Origin: CANLBN01 sp050298695
Lineage (GTDB): Bacteria > Pseudomonadota > Gammaproteobacteria > Pseudomonadales > Cellvibrionaceae
Length of the DNA stretch: 14,727 nucleotides
Assembly: GCA_050298695.1 (NCBI GenBank)
Contig: JBNKUQ010000081.1
Span: 1-14,727 of the forward strand
Direction: 5' to 3'
Positions 1 through 6,357 of the stretch are shown here, in pieces; position 1 is the first letter of the stretch, and the number at the start of each line of letters is the position of its first letter. The position numbers and the translations under genes were made by a program. The notes beneath the pieces are model-generated. The model did not search any database, was not told where the DNA came from, and saw only the letters and a program-made list of their open reading frames with translations.

Positions 1-14
1 CATTATATTTTTAT

Positions 15-29
15 CCATATTGAATATGG
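15..29. repeat. Short perfect palindrome (7-bp arms)
   Basis: The arms CCATATT and AATATGG are separated by one G. No gene is recognisable around it; the longest reading frame entering from the left edge ends at a TAG at 49-51 and its 16 residues are not recognisable. The palindrome could be an operator or a relic of the upstream gene's end. Function unknown. Confidence 0.35.
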
Positions 30-101
30 CGCCATTCTGAACGTTTGTTAGGTTTTTTGCTGTAGGTAATGTCTGAAATGGCTGTGAGAGATTGCCCTTC
101 A

Positions 102-129
102 AGAGTTCAGGGGACAGAGTTCTGGGGAC
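102..129. repeat. Two tandem 14-bp units containing GGGGAC
   Basis: AGAGTTCAGGGGAC (102-115) is followed directly by AGAGTTCTGGGGAC (116-129), which differs at one base. A further AG of the next unit follows before the pattern decays. GGGGACAG-type repeats are often seen near REP-associated transposases and in intergenic spacers of gammaproteobacteria; that link is from memory and no transposase is present here. The repeat lies immediately upstream of the chemoreceptor remnant and may mark the insertion or deletion that destroyed it. Confidence 0.55.
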
Positions 130-168
130 AGTTTACTGAATGACTATCACGGTTATGATAGTAGGTTA

Positions 169-359
169 ATCTTGGAGAAGTCGTCAGCACAAGGGCAACA
201 GGTGGCTCAAAAAGCGGTAATAGCCATGAATAAAATCAATGAATCCAGTAAAAAATTACTGACATTATTAATGTCATCGAGGAAATTTCTTTCAAAACTC
301 ACTTATCAGCATTAAACGCTAGTGTTGAGAAAGCCAGCAAGATTTCGCTTTCTTTATAG
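169..359 (+). pseudogene. Remnant of a methyl-accepting chemotaxis protein signalling domain
   Basis: Two reading frames together give a chemoreceptor signalling-domain fragment. Frame one (169-258) reads GQQVAQKAVIAMNKINESSKK, split here as GQQVAQKAV and IAMNKINESSKK. Frame two (258-359) reads TDIINVIEEISF, then HLSALNASVE, and stops at TAG 357-359. Intact receptors read close to SSKKI-DII-VIDEIAFQTNLLALNAAVEAARAGE at this point. The frames differ by one base at a run of six A (250-255); seven A would restore SSKK-I-TDII. Homology is lost after the VEKASK stretch, before the kinase-contact tip, so the gene is truncated as well as frameshifted. Upstream, the transmembrane and HAMP parts are absent. 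The remnant is convergent with hda and its stop codon touches the hda stop. Recognition of the family is firm; whether the one-base loss is real or a sequencing error is open, but the truncation is independent of it. Confidence 0.8.
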
Positions 360-1082
360 TGAGTTAAGATCTGCTGACAATACCGTTTTAATAAACGGTA
401 TTGTCAGCTTGCGATGCTCTGCAAGAGAGGCATGATCAAGCTTTTTCATCAATTCAAATAATACGGAAGATGAACGAGGACAACGCTGTAACATAAAATT
501 AGCAACCTCGTTATTTAACTGAAGACCTCGTTGCTTTGCATAAAATTGTAGCGCCTGCTTTTTATCTTGATCTTGTAATGACGGCAAATGCAAAATAAGC
601 CCCCACTGCAAACGCGACTTCAAATCTGATAGATCTATAGACAATTGTGCTGGCGGTAAATGACCACCCACCAATAACTTTTTGTTGCTATCACGTAGAC
701 GGTTGAAGATATAAAAAAAAGCTTCTTCCCACTCCCGCTTTCCTGCTAGTTGTTCGATGTCATCAATACAAATAAGATCTAAGGTCTCAATTCCCTCAAA
801 TACATCAAGAGGCGAATACTGCATAAGCTCCTTCAAGGGTAAATATTGCATCGATAATGCTTGATTCGCATTTTGTGTTGCACTCAACAAATGCGTCACA
901 CCACTACCAGATTCTCCCCAGAGATATAAAAAAGGCTCGCTAATTTTACTCATTGTTTCCATGGGGGATGTAACAAAATGCTGTAACTCAAGTACAACGG
1001 GTTCAGCATCATGGCACAGATAAAAATGCTCGAACGTTAATTCGGTATCGGGGGAAATAGCCAGCGGAATTTGCTTATACAT
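354..1082 (-). CDS. hda: Hda, DnaA-related regulator of replication initiation
   Basis: Hda is a AAA+ protein that, bound to the DNA sliding clamp, stimulates ATP hydrolysis by DnaA (RIDA) and so prevents re-initiation. The 242-residue length is normal for the family. The N-terminus holds a clamp-binding motif, QIPLAI (residues 4-9). The Walker A-like loop is GESGSGVT (56-63), with Val at the position of the usual Lys; E. coli Hda has Arg there. Walker B is LICIDD (103-108). The SRLQWG segment (156-161) carries the arginine of box VII, and the RSSSVLFELMKKLD stretch is the sensor 2 helix. The ending RKLTIPFIK is characteristic of Hda. It lies 40 bases downstream of the DUF2066 gene on the same strand, and no clear ribosome binding site precedes its ATG, so coupled expression is likely. 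The last codons contain a perfect inverted repeat, listed separately. Confidence 0.93.
   Translation of the reverse strand: MYKQIPLAISPDTELTFEHFYLCHDAEPVVLELQHFVTSPMETMSKISEPFLYLWGESGSGVTHLLSATQNANQALSMQYLPLKELMQYSPLDVFEGIETLDLICIDDIEQLAGKREWEEAFFYIFNRLRDSNKKLLVGGHLPPAQLSIDLSDLKSRLQWGLILHLPSLQDQDKKQALQFYAKQRGLQLNNEVANFMLQRCPRSSSVLFELMKKLDHASLAEHRKLTIPFIKTVLSADLNSL
373..408. repeat. Perfect 16-bp inverted repeat inside the 3' end of hda
   Basis: GCTGACAATACCGTTT (373-388) and its exact complement (393-408) enclose a 4-base loop. On the hda strand it encodes the conserved KLTIPFIKTVLS ending, so it is coding sequence that is also a strong hairpin. No T-run follows on either strand, so it is not a standard intrinsic terminator. 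It sits where hda and the chemoreceptor remnant converge and could act as a transcript 3'-end stabiliser. Confidence 0.75.
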
Positions 1083-1122
1083 AAAAAATTGGCAACAAGT
1101 TTATTTTCTACTGTTGACGTTT

Positions 1123-2292
1123 TCAGCGCCAAACAAATTCTGGAGCCTGTTCAGATCCATTAATCGCAGCACCTGACGAAACTCTTTGTAGGCGTTTATC
1201 CAGCTCCAGCGTGGATAAAAACTGCTGTTCACCTACGGATAATTTAACATCTAATAGCAAACGAGGAAATTGGGCATTGGCGATAGTGATTGAGTCCACC
1301 AAAGCTAAACCGTCCAAATAATTCATCAGAGCAATATATTGTTCAAAGCCTTGAATATTACTTACTTGGATATAAAAGGAACGAGGGTCTCGGGAAAATG
1401 GGAGAGCGATGGGAGTTTGCCCACCAACACGCTCAACGGAAGTATTAACAGAATTTACATTGCTATTGGCATTGATTGGTAGATTATTCGAGGAACCAAT
1501 AGCATCATAACTCACCGAATAAATTTGAGCGAAGTAGTCTGTTACCTGGTCAACAATTTCCGCTGCCACTTCCGATTGATTATTGCCAGAAGCCGTTAAG
1601 TAGGTATTTTTATCTTTGTGAATTAAGATAAAGTTACCCTTCCACAAATTTTGATTCACCGTAAAGCGACCCGATAACACAGCATTCGTTGCGTAACGTG
1701 CTGCAGCTTTACGTACACTGCTTTCGTCAATAGCCCATAATCTACTAACCGTCAATGCCGCTCGATCTTCAAGGTCTAGCACGGGGATAACAATGGGTAA
1801 GCCTCGCTTTATCGCAGCACTCGACAACGCTTTCGCCATCTCTGAATCGATATCGACATATTTTTTGCCACGAGTATCCGTTGCTGTCCATACTAAAACA
1901 TCGGGACGGCTAGCTTGCCAAACACTCTGCCTTGATTGTTTCAATAAATTAATTAATTCCGCGCCATTAAATTGCATAATCAATAAAGTGGCCGCTTGTT
2001 GCGCACCGGCAATCGTCAAGGTTTGATTGGTAGACTGGTAAGTAAAACGCTCAAGGTAATCCGTTGCACGTTGTAAAGCACCTTGTATCTCTGGTGCGCT
2101 CAAGGTTTCAGTATTACCCGAAAGGCGTACTAACACCATTCTCAGTGATCGCTCCACCGCCTGACGACGCACTTCAGGGGTTTGATTTACCACAAGCGCA
2201 CTAGTATTAAACAGATCAACCGTCTTCTCTGCATAACTGTTGACTACTGGAGATAGCACTAATATCGCTATTATAAAGATTCGATAAAGCAA
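1123..2292 (-). CDS. DUF2066 domain exported protein
   Basis: The product is a 389-residue protein of the DUF2066 family, whose biochemical function is not known to me. The first 21 residues (MLYRIFIIAILVLSPVVNSYA) form a signal peptide with a plausible cleavage before EKTVDL, so it is likely periplasmic or envelope-associated. Family-like segments are RMVLVRLSGN (51-60), RPDVLVW (129-135), LPIVIPVLDLEDR (165-177), and RYATNAVLSGRF (199-210). A Ser/Asn-rich linker (about 266-290) precedes the C-terminal part. I choose the TTG at 2290-2292 as start: it has GAGAGAGG eight bases upstream, and it places the signal peptide exactly at the N-terminus. The frame stays open further upstream to an ATG at 2490, but that stretch is repeat-derived. 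The gene precedes hda on the same strand and is divergent from purM, an arrangement shared with Pseudomonas as I recall it. Confidence 0.82.
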   Translation of the reverse strand: MLYRIFIIAILVLSPVVNSYAEKTVDLFNTSALVVNQTPEVRRQAVERSLRMVLVRLSGNTETLSAPEIQGALQRATDYLERFTYQSTNQTLTIAGAQQAATLLIMQFNGAELINLLKQSRQSVWQASRPDVLVWTATDTRGKKYVDIDSEMAKALSSAAIKRGLPIVIPVLDLEDRAALTVSRLWAIDESSVRKAAARYATNAVLSGRFTVNQNLWKGNFILIHKDKNTYLTASGNNQSEVAAEIVDQVTDYFAQIYSVSYDAIGSSNNLPINANSNVNSVNTSVERVGGQTPIALPFSRDPRSFYIQVSNIQGFEQYIALMNYLDGLALVDSITIANAQFPRLLLDVKLSVGEQQFLSTLELDKRLQRVSSGAAINGSEQAPEFVWR

Positions 2293-2300
2293 AAGATTAA

Positions 2301-2308
2301 CCTCTCTC
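2301..2308 (-). promoter_or_regulatory. Ribosome binding site deciding a TTG start
   Basis: On the minus strand GAGAGAGG lies eight bases before TTG (2292-2290). No ATG or GTG in the frame nearby would leave a proper signal peptide, so this site fixes the start of the DUF2066 gene. Confidence 0.65.
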
Positions 2309-2429
2309 AAACTTATCCTAACTATTAAAGGTGCCTTAAAAATAGGCGCAAGTGTGACATAACCCACGCTATAAAATCCACTATGGAGAGCATGAGGCAT
2401 TACTCCTTTCTCGTTTTTCTCTCGTTTCT

Positions 2430-2457
2430 CTCGTTCACACGCTCTGCGTTGGAATGC
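2430..2457 (-). repeat. Decayed copy of the TTCCCACGC palindrome
   Basis: This copy matches the plus-strand orientation at 10818 onwards but carries two changes (TTCACACGC and GCGTTGGAA), so two base pairs of the stem are lost. To its left, CTCG-containing fragments recur at short spacing (about 2406-2433), which look like partial duplications of the repeat's end. Confidence 0.7.
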
Positions 2458-2510
2458 GTACGTAAGCCCAATAATTTTATGTAGCATCATATTTACAACT
2501 GATACTGTCA

Positions 2511-2587
2511 GTTGTACTCTGCTTCACGCGGGCTTTAACACAAACTGATTATTCGATGTGCATTCCCACGCAGAGCGAGGGAACGAG
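2511..2587 (+). repeat. Dispersed repeat, copy A
   Basis: The unit begins GTTGTACTCTGCTT, continues through a GCTTT-CACAAACTG stretch and ends in a CATTCCCACGC palindrome closing with GGGAACGAG. The right arm of the palindrome reads GCGAGGGAA, so one pair of the stem is broken. It aligns over its whole length to copy B, 107 bases downstream. Confidence 0.75.
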
Positions 2588-2607
2588 ATAGAGCGAGGGA
2601 ACGAGAT
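2572..2607 (+). repeat. Perfect 18-bp tandem duplication
   Basis: AGAGCGAGGGAACGAGAT occurs at 2572-2589 and again at 2590-2607 without a mismatch. It duplicates the right half of the copy A palindrome and its tail. Both copies carry the same GCGAGGG variant, so the base change came before the duplication. Confidence 0.9.
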
Positions 2608-2617
2608 AATATTTTCG

Positions 2618-2693
2618 GTTGTACTCTGCTTTAGGCAGGCTTTGCACAAACTGGCAGTTAGATAGGCATTCCCACGCAGAGCGTGGGAACGAG
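2618..2693 (+). repeat. Dispersed repeat, copy B with an intact palindrome
   Basis: It has the same start (GTTGTACTCTGCTT) as copy A. Its palindrome is perfect: arms TTCCCACGC and GCGTGGGAA around AGA, at 2669-2689. The last 53 bases (2641-2693) match 11111-11163 at 47 positions. Confidence 0.8.
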
Positions 2694-2745
2694 ATAGCAT
2701 CATACTGTGTATAGCGCTGGTTATTACCTAATAAACATGCCTTTG

Positions 2746-2755
2746 CTCGTTCCCA
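2746..2755 (-). repeat. Half copy of the palindrome
   Basis: CTCGTTCCCA matches the outer arm and tail of the repeat on the opposite strand to copies A and B, and then diverges. It lies about 40 bases upstream of the purM promoter. Confidence 0.4.
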
Positions 2756-2790
2756 CTACCCACACAACTGCTGCGGCCCAGTCTAAGAAC

Positions 2791-2806
2791 TGGTAGAATG
2801 CACGCC
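2791..2806 (+). promoter_or_regulatory. purM promoter: extended -10 with GC-rich discriminator
   Basis: TGG-TAGAAT gives a TGn extended -10 (2791-2799) followed by GCACGCC (2800-2806). A convincing -35 is not seen, which is acceptable for an extended -10. The predicted RNA start near 2806-2807 leaves about 27 bases before the chosen purM ATG. A small dyad, CCAGT (2778-2782) and ACTGG (2789-2793), abuts the -10 and could be an operator; this is a guess. Confidence 0.6.
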
Positions 2807-2833
2807 TTTTTCAACCGCAAAGAATTAGAGCCA

Positions 2834-3910
2834 ATGAGTCAATCCACCCCCCCTTCTTCTCCCTCTGACAAGCAAACTTCCCTCAGCTATAAAGATGCTG
2901 GGGTCGATATCGACGCAGGCAACGAACTAGTCGAGCGTATTAAGGGCGTTGCCAAGCGCACGCGTCGACCTGAAGTGATGGCGGGCCTGGGAGGCTTTGG
3001 CGCTCTGTGCGAAATCCCTGAAGGCTATAAAAAACCAGTGTTGGTCTCGGGTACTGATGGCGTCGGCACAAAATTAAAGCTGGCAATGGATGCTAATAAA
3101 CACGACAAAATTGGGATTGACCTAGTCGCTATGTGCGTCAATGACCTGATTGTCTGTGGCGCAGAGCCTTTATTCTTTCTCGACTACTACGCTACCGGCA
3201 AGCTTAATGTGAACATTGCCGCCGATGTTGTTAGTGGTATTGGCGAAGGCTGTGAGTTGGCAGGCTGTGCCTTGGTTGGTGGCGAAACGGCAGAAATGCC
3301 TGGCATGTATAGTGGTGAAGACTACGACCTTGCTGGCTTTTGTGTGGGCGTTGTTGAGAAGGATGAGATTATCGATGGCAGCCAAGTTAAAGTTGGGGAT
3401 GTACTTATTGGCCTTAGCTCCAGTGGCCCACACTCTAATGGCTACTCTCTTATCCGCAAAATTATCGAAGTCAGCAATGCTGATCTCGAACAATCATTGG
3501 CTAGTGGTAAGCAACTTATCGATGCCTTGCTTGAGCCTACCCGTATTTACGTGAAATCCGTTTTACAATTAATGCAAACTCTCCCCGTTAACGCTATTTC
3601 GCATATCACGGGTGGCGGCCTGCTAGAAAATATTCCCCGTGTTCTACCAGAGAATGCTGCTGCACATATTGATACCCAAAGCTGGACATTGCCCGAGGTA
3701 TTTCAATGGCTACAAGCCTCAGGAAATGTCGATGCCACTGAAATGTATCGCACCTTTAACTGTGGAGTTGGGCTGGTGATTTGCATTAACGCTGAACACC
3801 AAGAACAAGCTCTCTCTGTGCTTAAAGAGCTTGGGGAAAACCCCTGGGTTATTGGTCATATCGCTGATAAAAATACTGATAAGTCGGTTGTTTTAGAAGG
3901 TCTTGCCTAA
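2834..3910 (+). CDS. purM: Phosphoribosylformylglycinamidine cyclo-ligase (AIR synthetase)
   Basis: PurM closes the imidazole ring in the fifth step of purine synthesis, converting FGAM to AIR with ATP, in the cytoplasm. With the ATG at 2834 the protein has 358 residues, close to the family norm. The order of motifs is standard: SYKDAGVDIDAGN (18-30), GLGGFGAL (51-58), GTDGVGTKLKLA (73-84), GGETAEMPGMY (149-159), SSSGPHSNGYSLIR (195-208), HITGGGLLENIPRVL (257-271). The upstream ATG at 2798 overlaps the -10 element, so it is not used. Residues 2-17 are a Ser/Pro-rich tail that is variable in the family. It is the first gene of a compact plus-strand run and its TAA is followed at once by the purN ATG. 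Confidence 0.95.
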   Translation: MSQSTPPSSPSDKQTSLSYKDAGVDIDAGNELVERIKGVAKRTRRPEVMAGLGGFGALCEIPEGYKKPVLVSGTDGVGTKLKLAMDANKHDKIGIDLVAMCVNDLIVCGAEPLFFLDYYATGKLNVNIAADVVSGIGEGCELAGCALVGGETAEMPGMYSGEDYDLAGFCVGVVEKDEIIDGSQVKVGDVLIGLSSSGPHSNGYSLIRKIIEVSNADLEQSLASGKQLIDALLEPTRIYVKSVLQLMQTLPVNAISHITGGGLLENIPRVLPENAAAHIDTQSWTLPEVFQWLQASGNVDATEMYRTFNCGVGLVICINAEHQEQALSVLKELGENPWVIGHIADKNTDKSVVLEGLA

Positions 3911-4576
3911 ATGTCTTCCCACGCCAACGCGCAAGAAAACTGTCGAGTTGTGGTACTTATTTCTGGTAGCGGCTCTAATTTACAAGCCTTAATTGATGGC
4001 CAACAAGAGGGTACGTTACCGATAACTATTAGTGCTGTTATCAGTAACAGGCCCGATGCATTGGGCCTAGAAAGAGCCCGCCAGGCCAATATTCCTACCG
4101 CTCTTATCGATCACACAGGCTTTAGTGATCGACTTAGCTTTGATCAAGCGTTGATAAAGTCCATCGATGAATACCAACCAGATCTCGTTGTCCTTGCTGG
4201 CTTTATGCGGATTCTCACACCAGAATTTGTTCGTCACTTTCAAGGGCGGATGCTCAATATTCACCCGTCTTTATTACCCAAGTACCAAGGCTTACACACT
4301 CACCGTAGAGCCTTAGAAGCCGGTGACGAAAAACATGGAGTCACGGTTCACTTTGTCACCGAAGAACTCGATGGCGGCCCCCCTGTTATCCAAGCCTCTG
4401 TTCACATTGATAAAACCGATGATGAAAGTACTTTAGCGAAGAAAGTGCAGCGGCAAGAACATATTATCTATCCTATGGCTGTCAACTGGTTTGCACAACA
4501 CCGTTTGCAAATAACGGGGAATACCGTCTTACTCGATGGGGAACCTTTACCCGAAAATGGTTACCAAGTAGAGTAG
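3911..4576 (+). CDS. purN: Phosphoribosylglycinamide formyltransferase
   Basis: PurN transfers a formyl group from 10-formyl-tetrahydrofolate to GAR, the third step of purine synthesis. The 221 residues fit the folate-dependent GART family. The N-terminal SGSGSNLQALID (18-29) is the phosphate-binding region. The catalytic triad is in place: Asn116 and His118 in NIHPSLLPKY, and Asp154 in EELDGGPPV. The ATG follows the purM stop codon with no gap, and AGAAGG in the end of purM serves as ribosome binding site about ten bases upstream. Translation is therefore likely coupled to purM. Confidence 0.95.
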   Translation: MSSHANAQENCRVVVLISGSGSNLQALIDGQQEGTLPITISAVISNRPDALGLERARQANIPTALIDHTGFSDRLSFDQALIKSIDEYQPDLVVLAGFMRILTPEFVRHFQGRMLNIHPSLLPKYQGLHTHRRALEAGDEKHGVTVHFVTEELDGGPPVIQASVHIDKTDDESTLAKKVQRQEHIIYPMAVNWFAQHRLQITGNTVLLDGEPLPENGYQVE

Positions 4577-4595
4577 CGCTAACCCAAAGGATCTT

Positions 4596-5366
4596 ATGGC
4601 TATTTTTGCTCGGTGGTACAGGCACACAAAAAACCGATTGATTGCGGCAGTGATCTGCCCTCTGCTGTTTGCTTCCAGCCTGCAAACAAGCGCGACTAAC
4701 GCCTTGCTAAATCACTCAATACACTTACCTTACTTTTCAGCAGAATACGATGCGACCATCGAAGGTTTTGAAATTTCTGCTAAGCGCGAATATAAACCCT
4801 TAACAGATAGCATTTCGGAGCTGAGTTTTAGTGCTGACTCGATGCTGGCATCTTTATCAGAAAACTCGCAATTTTCCTGGAAAAACGACTCAATAAAACC
4901 GATACGTTTTACCCATACACGCACTATATTTGGACAGTCCAAACGCAAGGTACTCTCCTTTGATTGGAAAAATAACACCATTACCAGTACGCGTGATGGT
5001 CAAACCAATATTATCGATAACTCCCAAGAAGTACTCGACCACCTGAGCTTCCAATTACAACTACAACACGACTTAAACACTCATAAGGTCGAAGACAAAA
5101 TTTATCGCATTGCTGATAAGAAAAAAGTTAAAGAATACGCTTTTAAAGTCATGGGTGAAGAAATCATAAAAACCAAATTAGGTGATATTAATACCACCAA
5201 AGTCCAGGTGGTGAGAGATAGCAATAAACGAGTCACTTATATCTGGCTAGCTCGTGACTGGTACAACCTACTCGTTAAACTAGAACAATACGAAGAAAAT
5301 GATAAACAATTTGCGATCGAACTGAAGAACGCGGTAATCGATGGTAAAAAAGTCACTGGTCTGTAG
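4596..5366 (+). CDS. DUF3108 domain exported protein
   Basis: This is a 256-residue protein of the DUF3108 family. A basic start with a hydrophobic stretch (about 14-28, LIAAVICPLLFASSL) and a following Ala-containing region mark a signal peptide, so it should reach the periplasm. The mature part begins with LPYFSAEYDATIEGFEISAKRE-like sequence (about 44-66) and has alternating polar and hydrophobic residues, as in a beta-rich fold. Later segments are QEVLDHLSFQLQLQHDL and TTKVQVVRD, then YIWLARDWYNLLVKLEQYE near the end, all typical of the family. AAAGGA precedes the ATG by four bases. It lies 19 bases after purN, the same position as in Pseudomonas as I recall. The biochemical role is unknown. 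Confidence 0.82.
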   Translation: MAIFARWYRHTKNRLIAAVICPLLFASSLQTSATNALLNHSIHLPYFSAEYDATIEGFEISAKREYKPLTDSISELSFSADSMLASLSENSQFSWKNDSIKPIRFTHTRTIFGQSKRKVLSFDWKNNTITSTRDGQTNIIDNSQEVLDHLSFQLQLQHDLNTHKVEDKIYRIADKKKVKEYAFKVMGEEIIKTKLGDINTTKVQVVRDSNKRVTYIWLARDWYNLLVKLEQYEENDKQFAIELKNAVIDGKKVTGL

Positions 5367-5403
5367 AATAGACCTCACTTTTTGTAACTTATAGAGATAT
5401 ATT

Positions 5404-5886
5404 ATGAAAATCAATGCAAACTCCGTCGCCAGCTTCCACTACACTTTAAAAAATGATGCTGGCGAAACCCTCGACTCTTCAGAGGGCCAAGATCCTCTCA
5501 GCTATCTCCATGGGGCACAAAATATCGTTCCTGGACTAGAAAAAGAGATGGAAGGTAAAAGTATTGGTGACTCTTTTTCTGTTGTCGTTCAAGCAGCAGA
5601 AGGCTACGGGGAAATCGATGAAAATTTACTGCAAGAATTACCTAAATCAATGTTTGCCGGCGTAGAAAACATTGAAGCAGGAATGGAATTTCAAGCACAA
5701 ACAGAACACGGCGTACAGATTATTGCCGTTACCAAAGTTGAAGGCGATAGTGTTTATGTCGATGGCAATCACCCACTTGCCGGACAAAACTTACACTTTG
5801 ATATTGAAGTCACTGATATCCGTGATGCCAGCCAAGAAGAGTTAGATCATGGCCACGTGCATGGCCCTGGTGGTCATCATCATTAG
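5404..5886 (+). CDS. slyD: FKBP-type peptidyl-prolyl isomerase, SlyD type
   Basis: SlyD proteins isomerise prolyl bonds, act as chaperones through an inserted flap (IF) domain, and bind nickel and other metals through a His-rich tail. The 160 residues show the split FKBP domain: VASFHYTLKNDAGETLDSS (8-26) and LSYLHGAQNIVPGLEKEMEG (32-51), the IF domain from about 70 to 125, and the return strand LHFDIEVTDIR (130-140). DGNHPLAGQ (120-128) is a hallmark. The tail HGHVHGPGGHHH (149-160) is short but strongly metal-binding. The start has no strong ribosome binding site (TAGAGATATATT precedes it). It may be cotranscribed with the purM run, 37 bases after the DUF3108 gene. Confidence 0.9.
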   Translation: MKINANSVASFHYTLKNDAGETLDSSEGQDPLSYLHGAQNIVPGLEKEMEGKSIGDSFSVVVQAAEGYGEIDENLLQELPKSMFAGVENIEAGMEFQAQTEHGVQIIAVTKVEGDSVYVDGNHPLAGQNLHFDIEVTDIRDASQEELDHGHVHGPGGHHH

Positions 5887-5921
5887 AATTTGTTGATAAA
5901 AACAAGAAAGGAGCCAACCTA

Positions 5922-6332
5922 ATGATTACTGCGCTATATGCCGCATTATTAGCATTTATACTTATCGGCTTAACACTGCGCGTGATCAAAGGTAGGCACC
6001 GCTATAAAGTTCCCCTCGGAGATGGTGGCGAATATGCGCTGCAACAACGCATGAGAGCCCATGCAAACTTTATAGAATACACCCCTTTTTTTCTCATTCT
6101 ATTGGTGTTGGTCGAATATCAGGGGCTACCCGCTTACGGCATTCATGCGCTGGGAAGTGTATTTGTTTTAGGTAGAATTATTCACGCCTATGGCCTTGGC
6201 TTTGCAGAAAAATTAGAAGATGGAAAATTTAAAAACGGACAATACCGTGTACGCGGAATGGCCTGCACCGCTCTCACCATTGCAGTAGCAGCCTCAATAT
6301 TATTGATACAACTATTTCTGCAACTGTTTTAA
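5922..6332 (+). CDS. MAPEG family membrane protein
   Basis: The 136-residue protein has four predicted membrane segments (about 3-20, 54-67, 70-90 and 113-134). It carries the family signature RMRAHANFIEYTP (43-55), in which the Arg, Asn, Glu and Tyr are conserved. MAPEG proteins include glutathione-dependent enzymes, but bacterial members of this short type are mostly uncharacterised, so no reaction is assigned. AAAGGAG (5907-5913) is the best ribosome binding site in this run, eight bases before the ATG. It is the last gene before the hairpin at 6358-6391. Confidence 0.88.
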   Translation: MITALYAALLAFILIGLTLRVIKGRHRYKVPLGDGGEYALQQRMRAHANFIEYTPFFLILLVLVEYQGLPAYGIHALGSVFVLGRIIHAYGLGFAEKLEDGKFKNGQYRVRGMACTALTIAVAASILLIQLFLQLF

Positions 6333-6357
6333 TAACCTAACTATTTCCCAAAGGCTA

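Larger units (their letters stand above)
2293..2833. other. 541-base repeat-rich intergenic region between divergent DUF2066 gene and purM
   Basis: No gene is supported here. From left to right it holds the leader of the DUF2066 gene, a decayed palindrome (2430-2457), two copies of a longer repeat (2511-2587 and 2618-2693), an 18-bp tandem duplication (2572-2607), a half palindrome (2746-2755) and the purM promoter (2791-2806). A clear promoter for the DUF2066 gene was not found; candidate elements around 2310-2370 match the consensus poorly. Confidence 0.7.

Noticed and set aside
47..53. GTTAGGT, which fits the right core of an integron attC site
   Set aside because: No matching RYYYAAC partner is present upstream in the window, no cassette structure follows, and no integrase is seen.
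2293..2490. ATG at 2490 as start of the DUF2066 gene
   Set aside because: The added residues come from a decayed repeat and would bury the signal peptide; the TTG at 2292 has a strong ribosome binding site.
2511..2755. Clustered palindromic repeats as a possible CRISPR array
   Set aside because: Copies differ, spacing is irregular, similarity extends into the would-be spacers, and no cas gene is nearby.
2798..2833. Upstream ATG for purM
   Set aside because: It overlaps the TAGAAT -10 element, so it would not be in the transcript; family members begin near the later ATG.
3170..3493. Open frames overlapping purM on the opposite and other forward frames
   Set aside because: They lie wholly within a clear purM gene, lack recognisable domains and have no ribosome binding sites.
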